Notes under the pieces: generated by a model
What the model was told of the DNA's origin: nothing
Databases searched by the model: none
The model's input: only the letters and a program-made list of their open reading frames with translations
DNA from: a virus
Reading direction: 5' to 3' (one strand)
DNA length: 38,034 bases
IMG/VR virus record: IMGVR_UViG_3300026488_000007
Coordinates: 1 to 38,034 of that record
Shown here: positions 13,973 through 20,243 of the stretch, piece by piece
How positions within the stretch are numbered: position 1 is the stretch's first letter
Layout of the letters: each line of letters opens with the position of its first letter
Position numbers and translations under genes: made by a program

Positions 13973-15156
13973 AGTTGCATTATACTTTATTAAGGGAATT
14001 TAATCGACATCATTATCGTGGGTTTATAGGTAGACAACATTTAAGAGAGGAAATAGCAATTAAAAAAGAGAAGTTTTGGTTGGCAGAATATAACAAGCAG
14101 AAATTTTTATTGACTGATGAAATGGTTCAGAAACTACCGATTGTAGTGATTAACTATGAACCAGTGATGTATAGAAACAAAGTTTATAATTATCCAAGTG
14201 AATGGAAAACAGCCAAATTGCCACCAGAAAAGTTTATGAGTTTTAGAGAATTAGTTGATTGGTTTAAGTTAGATATGAGTAAAACAGATGTTGATGGTAA
14301 TGAGTATTCAGAAGATCAGTATGAAAAATCATTGGTTCACAATCTACTTTATAGAATTATTGTTTTAGCAGCAGAGATTGATAGGATTAATTTCAGAATA
14401 TCAACAAATCCTGGTTTTGGTAAAAATTCAATGGCAACGATTTTGGGTGCTTTGATGAATGATGTATCAGAAGCAAATCCAAGAAGTGCTGCTGCTGTTG
14501 AATACAGATTAAACAACAAGTTGTTGGTTTTAGATGAGATGAGCAATCTTGAATCATCACAGAAACAATTGATACAGAATTTATTACTACAAATCGGTGA
14601 TTTCAGTCCAACTTATGAGAAAGGAACAAGAGCAACACATGATACTTATGATATTTATGATATTTCACATCTGAGTTTATTGATATTTTATAACAGATAT
14701 GAAGACTATGTAAATGCAGGACAAGAAGACAAATTTTTTGATAATGTGTTTACAAAAGCAGTCACTGACAGATTTCCTGCTGTTAGGTTTATGGGAACAT
14801 TGGATCAAAGACAATTTATTAAAGAACCAAATCCAAATGATTGGGTGTTATATGAAGAGGAATACAAACAAGTCATGAGAACTATTAGATGGTATAGACA
14901 GCATTGGAGAGAAGAAGCAAAAGATGTTTCAGAAATGATGGATAATTATAAATTATATGGCAATAGACATTATCAAAGCATTTACAAAGTGCTACAATTT
15001 ATTGAAATGTATTCAGAAACTCCTGATGAATTCAAATACTTAACGAATGAATTGTTTAATGCGTATTATGCATACAAAAAATCCATTAATGGTGGTATTG
15101 AGCCATTGACATCTTTCCAAACAATTGATGTTTCAGAAGTGGTTAAAAACCTTTGA
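13969..15156 (+). CDS. P-loop ATPase, likely replication or helicase-like, 395 aa
   Basis: The ATG at 13969 overlaps the methyltransferase stop; the nearest GGTGAT site is in that gene's last codons. A P-loop is visible at about 147-154 (NPGFGKNS), with the lysine followed by N-S rather than the usual S/T, and Walker B LLVLDE at about 185-190. A conserved-looking FYNRYEDYV segment follows where a sensor or arginine-finger region would be. The N-terminal 120 residues and C-terminal 120 residues have no recognised motifs. Its place between the methyltransferase and a nuclease suggests a replication or recombination ATPase. AAA+ or RecA-type cannot be decided by eye. Confidence 0.75.
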   Translation: MKLHYTLLREFNRHHYRGFIGRQHLREEIAIKKEKFWLAEYNKQKFLLTDEMVQKLPIVVINYEPVMYRNKVYNYPSEWKTAKLPPEKFMSFRELVDWFKLDMSKTDVDGNEYSEDQYEKSLVHNLLYRIIVLAAEIDRINFRISTNPGFGKNSMATILGALMNDVSEANPRSAAAVEYRLNNKLLVLDEMSNLESSQKQLIQNLLLQIGDFSPTYEKGTRATHDTYDIYDISHLSLLIFYNRYEDYVNAGQEDKFFDNVFTKAVTDRFPAVRFMGTLDQRQFIKEPNPNDWVLYEEEYKQVMRTIRWYRQHWREEAKDVSEMMDNYKLYGNRHYQSIYKVLQFIEMYSETPDEFKYLTNELFNAYYAYKKSINGGIEPLTSFQTIDVSEVVKNL

Positions 15157-15167
15157 AAGGTGAAACG

Positions 15168-15557
15168 ATGAATACACAATCTAAAAAAGCGAAAGGAAGA
15201 AGGTTACAACAATATGTAGTTGAGTTAATTTTAAAGGCTTTTCCAATGTTAACAAGTAAAGATGTCAGGAGTGTTCCAGCATCAGTAACTGGTAGCGATA
15301 TTTGGTTATCAGAAAGAGCAGCAGAGTTGTTCCCTTTCAGTGTTGAGTGTAAAAACCAAGAAAGGATAAATTTATATCAGTTTTGGGAACAAACCAAGAA
15401 AAACGCTGTTAAAGAAGAAAGGTTGCCGTTATTGGTTGTTAAAAAGAATAGAAAAGAAGCGTTAGCAGTGTTAGAATTGGAAACACTTTTTGCATTGATT
15501 AAAGCAATAAACAGTGTGGAGGGTTCTGAAAATGAAGAAGTTGGAGGAATTAATTAA
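15168..15557 (+). CDS. PD-(D/E)XK-type nuclease, resolvase-like, 129 aa
   Basis: The ATG at 15168 follows AAAGGTGAAACG. The core reads GSDIWLS (D44) and, after a strand, FSVECKN (E60, K62), the D...ExK signature of the restriction-endonuclease fold. N-terminal basic helix KAKGRRLQQYVVELILKAF is typical of small phage and archaeal Holliday-junction-type nucleases. It would cut branched or replicating viral DNA, or host DNA. It overlaps the metallophosphoesterase by 26 bases. The fold is fairly clear, while the substrate is inferred. Confidence 0.8.
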   Translation: MNTQSKKAKGRRLQQYVVELILKAFPMLTSKDVRSVPASVTGSDIWLSERAAELFPFSVECKNQERINLYQFWEQTKKNAVKEERLPLLVVKKNRKEALAVLELETLFALIKAINSVEGSENEEVGGIN

Positions 15558-16341
15558 TTGTGAGGTGGAAAAGTTGGCAAGGAAAAGTTATAAAAAAGTT
15601 TTGGTGTATGGCGATGTGCATTTCCCATACCACGATGAAAAAGCTGTGAATATATTGTATAAATACATGAGAGATTACAAACCAAACGTTGTAGTGATTA
15701 ATGGAGATTTGGTAGATTTTTATAGTATTTCAGACTATAATAAAAACATAGATGAGTTTAGAATACAAGAGGAATTGGATTTAGCAAATGAGCATTTAGA
15801 GAAAGTAAGAAAATTAAATCCAACAGCGAAGATTTATTTTTTGGATGGAAATCATGAAAGAAGACTGCAGAAGTATTTATATAAACATCCAGAGTTGCAT
15901 GATTTAGAAGTGCTAAGGATTGATAAACTGTTAAATTTTAGAGAACACAAGATAAAGTATATTTCAGCAGATTATGACTATTGGAGTAAAACATCAGGTT
16001 ATTTGGAATTAGGAGATGTAGTGATTATGCATGGTGATAGCAGATTGAATGGAGCATCAACAAGCAAATATGCTGGTTATTCAGCGAAGAATACAATGAT
16101 GACTATTCAGAAATCAGTAGTGATGGGTCATGTGCATAGAATGGCAATAGTAACACATTATCAGTATAATAAGATGTTGTATGGTATTGAACATGGTTGT
16201 TTAAGTATAAAAGTTCCACAAGCAAACTGGCAGCAAGGTTTTGTTACTTTTGAGTTGTATGACAATAGATTAGTTAATCCAAGATTGCATTATGTATTTG
16301 ATGGAAAACTGATTGAAGATGGAAAAGTTTATAAAGGATAG
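15532..16341 (+). CDS. Calcineurin-type metallophosphoesterase, 269 aa
   Basis: All five family motifs are present: GDVH (27-30), GDLVD (58-62), GNHER (106-110), H167 in IMHGDS, and GHVH (199-202). These residues bind two metal ions for phosphoester hydrolysis. Many viruses carry such enzymes next to replication genes, where they can act as Mre11/SbcD-like exonucleases or as nucleotide or RNA phosphatases. The neighbouring nuclease and ATPase favour a DNA-processing role (inference). It lacks a large capping domain. The start at 15532 follows GGAGGGTTCTGAAA; a start further upstream would extend into the nuclease gene with no ribosome site. Confidence 0.92.
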   Translation: MKKLEELINCEVEKLARKSYKKVLVYGDVHFPYHDEKAVNILYKYMRDYKPNVVVINGDLVDFYSISDYNKNIDEFRIQEELDLANEHLEKVRKLNPTAKIYFLDGNHERRLQKYLYKHPELHDLEVLRIDKLLNFREHKIKYISADYDYWSKTSGYLELGDVVIMHGDSRLNGASTSKYAGYSAKNTMMTIQKSVVMGHVHRMAIVTHYQYNKMLYGIEHGCLSIKVPQANWQQGFVTFELYDNRLVNPRLHYVFDGKLIEDGKVYKG

Positions 16342-16353
16342 GAGGTGAAAAGA

Positions 16354-16764
16354 ATGGAAACGATGTTGTTTGAATTGATTGAATTGTTACGGAAAGAAAA
16401 GAGATTAGAAAAGAGTATTGGAGAATATGTGATTAAGCAATTAGAGGAACAGATAGCATTGAATAAGTTTCATAAGTGGGAGATTGAAGTAGAAGGTTAT
16501 CCTGATGATGAAACAATTAGAATTGATTTTTATGCAGAAACAACAGATGATAAATTGGATGATGTTAAATTGATGTTGAGTGCTGCAGAGAAATTTATGG
16601 ATTTTGTTAAAAACATTAATTATTTTAACAAAGAACCATTTATTCAGAAAATAGACACAGATAGTTGCTATATACATTTAGCAATTAAGTTGAGTTTAGA
16701 TCCAAACAAAAAGAAAGATGTTTGGAAAGAAATGGGTGATAAAATTGACAAAGTCGAATGGTAA
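16354..16764 (+). CDS. Hypothetical acidic protein, 136 aa
   Basis: The ATG at 16354 follows AGGAGGTGAAAAGA. N-terminal amphipathic helices (ELIELLRKEKRLEKSIGEYV) and a strand-rich second half (KWEIEVEGYPDDETIRIDFY). No recognised motif. It is coupled to the next gene, which begins inside its end. Confidence 0.7.
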   Translation: METMLFELIELLRKEKRLEKSIGEYVIKQLEEQIALNKFHKWEIEVEGYPDDETIRIDFYAETTDDKLDDVKLMLSAAEKFMDFVKNINYFNKEPFIQKIDTDSCYIHLAIKLSLDPNKKKDVWKEMGDKIDKVEW

Positions 16765-17185
16765 AAAAACAATCAATTTAGAAAAGTTTTTTAAGAAATG
16801 TGATGAATGGGTTGATTATGTTAAGAATTTTGTAGGGATGAGTGATTGGAAAATTTATATCAAAGTAGATCCAGAAGACAATGAAAACTATGCTTATGCA
16901 ACAGAATGGGATTATTATGATAAAAAGATGACAATAACAGTGTGTAATGAATTTTTCAATATTGACTGGGATTTTCAGAAGAATGTGTTGTTACATGAAT
17001 TAATACATGGTAAGATCAAAGCATACGAGGATATGTTTCATGAATTAATTAAAGAAACTAAATACATGTTTGAAGAAACTTTTGTGAATGAATTAGTGAA
17101 GGGAATAGAAGAGTTAATGAAGTTAACAAGAAAATGGGGTGAATTAGATGGACCTCGAAGAAAAAATAAGAAAAATCGCAAATGA
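16745..17185 (+). CDS. Zincin-like metalloprotein (HExxH), 146 aa, TTG start
   Basis: TTG at 16745 is chosen because GGGTGATAAAATTG is exactly the spacing of the GGTGATAAAATG sites used here; the upstream ATG would place that site inside the gene. LLHELIHGKIKAYED at about 82-96 carries the HExxH zinc-protease motif (H84, E85, H88). The pattern of a short upstream beta sheet, then HELIH, then a long helix resembles SprT- or ImmA-type minimal zincins. A protease that removes host or DNA-bound proteins is a reasonable guess. The third zinc ligand is not certain. Confidence 0.75.
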   Translation: MTKSNGKKTINLEKFFKKCDEWVDYVKNFVGMSDWKIYIKVDPEDNENYAYATEWDYYDKKMTITVCNEFFNIDWDFQKNVLLHELIHGKIKAYEDMFHELIKETKYMFEETFVNELVKGIEELMKLTRKWGELDGPRRKNKKNRK

Positions 17186-17387
17186 AACAGGTTTGTTATA
17201 TAAGAGATTTAGTGTGAAAGAAAAGAGTTATGTTGTTTTTTATAATCCAAGAATTGATTATGAGTTTGTTGTTGAGGAAGAACATCTCAATAAAAAGTAT
17301 AAATCAATAAAGAAATTAGTAAAATTTGCTTATGAAAGAAGTTTAGGACATATATATGATGTTGGAGGTGATAAATATGAAAGGTAA
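17148..17387 (+). CDS. Hypothetical protein, 79 aa (paralogue of the next gene)
   Basis: The ATG at 17148 follows GGGGTGAATTAG inside the end of the zincin gene. The layout of helix, KSYVVFYNPRIDYEFVVEEE strand pair, lysine-rich linker and helix is repeated weakly in the following gene (YYMVFSPEKNLYYVVDKPKS). This suggests an old duplication. No family is recognised. Confidence 0.7.
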   Translation: MDLEEKIRKIANETGLLYKRFSVKEKSYVVFYNPRIDYEFVVEEEHLNKKYKSIKKLVKFAYERSLGHIYDVGGDKYER

Positions 17388-17619
17388 ACCTAAGCTCGAA
17401 TTTGTTTTGAAAAAATTTATTGAAGATATGGGTTTGAAAGTTAGAGTTAATGAAAATCCAAAGTATTATATGGTGTTTTCACCTGAGAAGAATTTATATT
17501 ATGTGGTGGATAAACCAAAGAGTTCAAAAGAATTAGGGATTTATGCAACTAATGTAGTAAGTTATTTTGATAAATACCAAGAATTAGCAGAGTTTTTAAA
17601 AGACAAATATAAAGTGTAA
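17377..17619 (+). CDS. Hypothetical protein, 80 aa (paralogue of the previous gene)
   Basis: The ATG at 17377 follows GGAGGTGATAAAT. It is the last gene of the operon. Central strand pair YYMVFSPEKNLYYVVDKP resembles that of gene 17148-17387 at the same place in the protein. No family is recognised. Confidence 0.7.
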   Translation: MKGKPKLEFVLKKFIEDMGLKVRVNENPKYYMVFSPEKNLYYVVDKPKSSKELGIYATNVVSYFDKYQELAEFLKDKYKV

Positions 17620-17661
17620 AAAAGAAAAAAAAGAAAAAACAATTTATTTTTTATTTTTTTA
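17620..17661. terminator. Bidirectional T-tract terminator between convergent operons
   Basis: The plus strand has an A-run followed by TTATTTTTTATTTTTTTATT. Each operon therefore runs into T-rich sequence: the plus operon at about 17643-17661 and the minus operon at about 17620-17640. Oligo-T tracts end transcription in archaea without a hairpin. Confidence 0.7.
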
Positions 17662-18216
17662 TTCTGTTTCATTCATAACGCAATCAACGATTTCTTTGTC
17701 ATCATTGTCATAACTGATTGTTACTTGATAGTTGTGATATTCTCTTGGTAAATCTTCTGCTTTATACTTATATTTTGCTAATGCTGTTATGTTGTAGAAT
17801 TCTGGATGAACATTGCTGTCGTCATCGTATTTTACTGTGAATTCAATATCATCAACATCATACAAGTTGATTTCTTCTTCTGCAAATCCACTGAAATTAA
17901 ATCCTTCACATTCACTAAAATTCACTTTTAAATACTCAACAATGCTATTCTTAAAATCTAACACTGGATCTTCTATAACCTTTTTCTCAACTGTCTTTAC
18001 TATTTCTTTTGGAACTTCTTTTACTATTGTGTTGTTGACATATCTGATTACTGGGACTTCAACAGTTCTGTTAACATACACTATCTTTGGGACTTCTTTC
18101 TCTACTGTCACTGGAACCACTTCAGGTTCTTTCATATGATAGCCCCCAAGAAACCCAAATCCTAACAACAACAAGCCAACTAAAGCTATTACTAAATTTT
18201 TTATAAAATTGTTCAT
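17659..18216 (-). CDS. Membrane-anchored protein with valine/lysine-rich stalk, 185 aa
   Basis: The ATG at 18214-18216 follows GAGGTGAAAAAT. Residues 4-26 form one N-terminal membrane anchor (NLVIALVGLLLLGFGFLGGY). A stalk of V/K/E/T repeats follows (VTVEKEVPKIVYVNRTVEVP, EVPKEIVKTVEKKV). The C-terminal domain is acidic and would face outside. It is last in the lysis/membrane cassette after the holin-like and XhlA-like genes. A spanin-like or envelope-acting role is possible, but no family is recognised. The KE(V/I)P-type repeats are imperfect. Confidence 0.75.
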   Translation of the reverse strand: MNNFIKNLVIALVGLLLLGFGFLGGYHMKEPEVVPVTVEKEVPKIVYVNRTVEVPVIRYVNNTIVKEVPKEIVKTVEKKVIEDPVLDFKNSIVEYLKVNFSECEGFNFSGFAEEEINLYDVDDIEFTVKYDDDSNVHPEFYNITALAKYKYKAEDLPREYHNYQVTISYDNDDKEIVDCVMNETE

Positions 18217-18273
18217 ATTTTTCACCTCTTAGAAATACATATGAATTTGTGAAATAAAAGAAAAGAAGGAGAA

Positions 18274-18438
18274 TTATTCTTTGTGTTTGACATAGTTCTG
18301 AATCATCTTCAACACTGCAATCGTTGCAGTTACTGTTGGAGTTGGTTCTAATCCACTAAAATAACTAATTAACCCACCAATACCCGCATACACAAAAATC
18401 TCCAAACCTTTTATTAGAGTTTTTTTCCAATCATACAT
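18274..18438 (-). CDS. Probable holin-like small membrane protein, 54 aa
   Basis: The ATG at 18436-18438 follows AAGAGGTGATACAA. One clear membrane helix (LEIFVYAGIGGLISYFSG), then a proline-containing turn and a second amphipathic helix ending KHKE. This matches small phage holins with a basic tail. It lies next to an XhlA-like coiled-coil/TM protein and has its own promoter at 18468-18484, as lysis genes often do. The holin role is an inference from size, topology and context. Confidence 0.6.
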   Translation of the reverse strand: MYDWKKTLIKGLEIFVYAGIGGLISYFSGLEPTPTVTATIAVLKMIQNYVKHKE

Positions 18439-18467
18439 TTGTATCACCTCTTTTGTGAAAGTATAAC

Positions 18468-18484
18468 TAATATATAAATATTTT
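18468..18484 (-). promoter_or_regulatory. Promoter for the holin-like and stalk genes
   Basis: Read leftwards the sequence is AAAATATTTATATATTAGTT, matching the shared viral core. The start would lie near 18450, with the GAGGTGAT site close behind. It lies in the 49-base gap between the XhlA-like and holin-like genes. Confidence 0.65.
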
Positions 18485-18487
18485 GGT

Positions 18488-18769
18488 TTATTTACTAAAA
18501 AAATTTATAAAGTATTTGATAATTGCACCTAAAGCAGCTAATAATGCTGAAATCAATCCCCAAGTCATTCTGTTCTTGAAACTATTATAATCATTTAACA
18601 ATTGATCATAGTCTTCTTTATCAACTTTTGTTTGCCTAATCTCTTCTATATATTTTTCTAAAGTTTCCATGATTTGTTTATGCTGTTCGGTATTCTCATC
18701 TATCGCCTTTTTGATATATTCAATGTCTTTTTTCATTGTTGCTATGTCTACGGCATAACTTCTTGCCAT
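18488..18769 (-). CDS. XhlA-like coiled-coil and membrane protein, 93 aa
   Basis: The ATG at 18767-18769 follows AGGTGAGTAAA. A long coiled coil covers residues 10-65 (EYIKKAIDENTEQHKQIMET). One C-terminal membrane helix follows (MTWGLISALLAALGAIIKYF). That order and length are typical of the haemolysin XhlA family found beside holins in Gram-positive phages. The neighbouring holin-like gene supports a lysis function. The family match is by pattern only. Confidence 0.65.
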   Translation of the reverse strand: MARSYAVDIATMKKDIEYIKKAIDENTEQHKQIMETLEKYIEEIRQTKVDKEDYDQLLNDYNSFKNRMTWGLISALLAALGAIIKYFINFFSK

Positions 18770-18804
18770 TTTACTCACCTAAACTAAAAAAAGGAAAAAA
18801 TTGC

Positions 18805-19005
18805 TTAAATTCCTTTTTTCAGTCTGATAGCTAATCTTAATGCTGCTCTTAATGATGGATCTTCACATTCTTTCAATGCTTTCCTGATGTAACTCAACTT
18901 AATCTTACCATCTTTTGTAAATGCAGCATCTCCATATTTTCTTTTTAAATATCTTTTAACTCTACCTGGTCTTTGTATTGCTTCTTGAATCCATTTTTCA
19001 GTCAT
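18805..19005 (-). CDS. Small basic protein, 66 aa
   Basis: The ATG at 19003-19005 follows AAGAGGTGAGAATT. The highly basic protein begins with a helix (WIQEAIQRPGRVKRYLKRKY) and has a DGKIKLSYIRKAL segment. Short basic proteins with a similar IxxPGxxxRYxKRKYG start are common in viral genomes, usually without a known role. Minor virion or nucleic-acid-binding function is possible. It overlaps the upstream gene by eight bases. Confidence 0.7.
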   Translation of the reverse strand: MTEKWIQEAIQRPGRVKRYLKRKYGDAAFTKDGKIKLSYIRKALKECEDPSLRAALRLAIRLKKGI

Positions 19006-19717
19006 AATTCTCACCTCTTAAAAGTGAATATAAAGGATGACTCCAAGCAAAAACACTCCAATCATCAAATTCATTAATTGCTTTTTTGAACAATTTAATT
19101 TGTTTGTTGATAACTAATTTAGCAAACCACTCATTCCAATCATAAACTGAAAATATTGGAATAACTTTTTTGCCAGTTAATCTTTTCAAATAATCAATTT
19201 CTAACTTGATCAACCACAACGGTTTGAAGAAAGTGTTTGGATATGAAACATATTCCATCACCATGATAAAATCAACATAATCGAGTTGATTTGTCTCTTT
19301 TAAATAATTAATCCAATCAACATAACCTCTTATCTTATAAGAAATAATGAAATCAGGAGAAGGAAGGCATAATACCTTCCTCTCCTTAGGACGTTTTCCC
19401 CATTTTGTGAAAACACTTCTAATATTTAAATCTTTTGGTTTTTTAATGAATAATGGTTCAATATCCAAAATAAAACCATCTCTGTTCTTCAATGGTTTTT
19501 CAATAGATTTATTCCTCTTGAATGGTTCTAAAATCCATTGATAAACCTTTAATCCATTCTGCTTGAATTTGTCTGCTATTTCTTGACCTAATCCATCAGT
19601 GTTGTTGATAATTACAGTATCAAAACGTTTACTAATTAAATCTACTTCTAAATCAGTAATTTTAGGTCCGAAAGTTCTGTCAATGTTTGTATAGTCATGT
19701 ATCCAGATTGATTTCAT
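18998..19717 (-). CDS. TIM-barrel glycosidase-like protein (GH18-like motif), 239 aa
   Basis: The ATG at 19715-19717 starts three bases after the previous stop; no strong ribosome site is present, so coupling is likely. DGFILDIE at 80-87 resembles the GH18 DGxDxDxE catalytic motif with one change (I for the first internal D), and E87 could be the acid. MVMEYVSYP at 152-160 resembles the MxYD/MEY strand of such barrels. The length fits a minimal barrel. It may be the endolysin or a surface-glycan enzyme used at entry or release. Its place between fibre and lysis genes fits either. Distant-homology support is missing. Confidence 0.55.
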   Translation of the reverse strand: MKSIWIHDYTNIDRTFGPKITDLEVDLISKRFDTVIINNTDGLGQEIADKFKQNGLKVYQWILEPFKRNKSIEKPLKNRDGFILDIEPLFIKKPKDLNIRSVFTKWGKRPKERKVLCLPSPDFIISYKIRGYVDWINYLKETNQLDYVDFIMVMEYVSYPNTFFKPLWLIKLEIDYLKRLTGKKVIPIFSVYDWNEWFAKLVINKQIKLFKKAINEFDDWSVFAWSHPLYSLLRGENYD

Positions 19718-19719
19718 TT

Positions 19720-20229
19720 TTACAATTCCCAAAAGTCTGCCAATAATGAAATATCTGCTGAATTGTAAGTTGTTAATTTCATTAAATACTTTGTATTTGG
19801 TTTTAAGATGAAAAATTCATTATCTCTCAGAGATACCGCATTCCCTATTCTCCTTGATTTTTCTGTTCCTTCTATAGATTCAAAAATCTTATTGCCTTCA
19901 TCGTTTACTGTTGGATTTGAGTAAATATTAACTTCTGGAAGAGATGTTGAAGTTCTGTTTTTATTTTCTAATTGCATTTGTGTTCCACCAGTGAAATCTG
20001 TATCTTCAAAAAACTCAACCTTAATTTGATCTGAACAACCAACATCAAAAGTAAAAGAGATTGGTTTAGAACCAATGATTAATCCAAAATAAATTGTTCC
20101 TGAAGGTTGATCTTCAACCACTTTACTGAAATAATATAAATCACCATTAGTTAACTGATGACCTGGTGAATTTATCAAACTGTTATAAACTAACCTGTTT
20201 GTTATCCAACTATCGTAGTTTAAAACCAT
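19720..20229 (-). CDS. Probable beta-sandwich virion protein, 169 aa
   Basis: The ATG at 20227-20229 follows GGGGTGATAAACA. The pattern of alternating strands (TIYFGLIIGSKPISFTFDVG, IKVEFFEDTDFTG) and a late helix-free end (LMKLTTYNSADISLLADFWE) suggests a beta sandwich of the kind found in tail-associated phage proteins. It follows the large fibre gene. No family is recognised with confidence. Confidence 0.65.
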   Translation of the reverse strand: MVLNYDSWITNRLVYNSLINSPGHQLTNGDLYYFSKVVEDQPSGTIYFGLIIGSKPISFTFDVGCSDQIKVEFFEDTDFTGGTQMQLENKNRTSTSLPEVNIYSNPTVNDEGNKIFESIEGTEKSRRIGNAVSLRDNEFFILKPNTKYLMKLTTYNSADISLLADFWEL

Positions 20230-20243
20230 TGTTTATCACCCCA

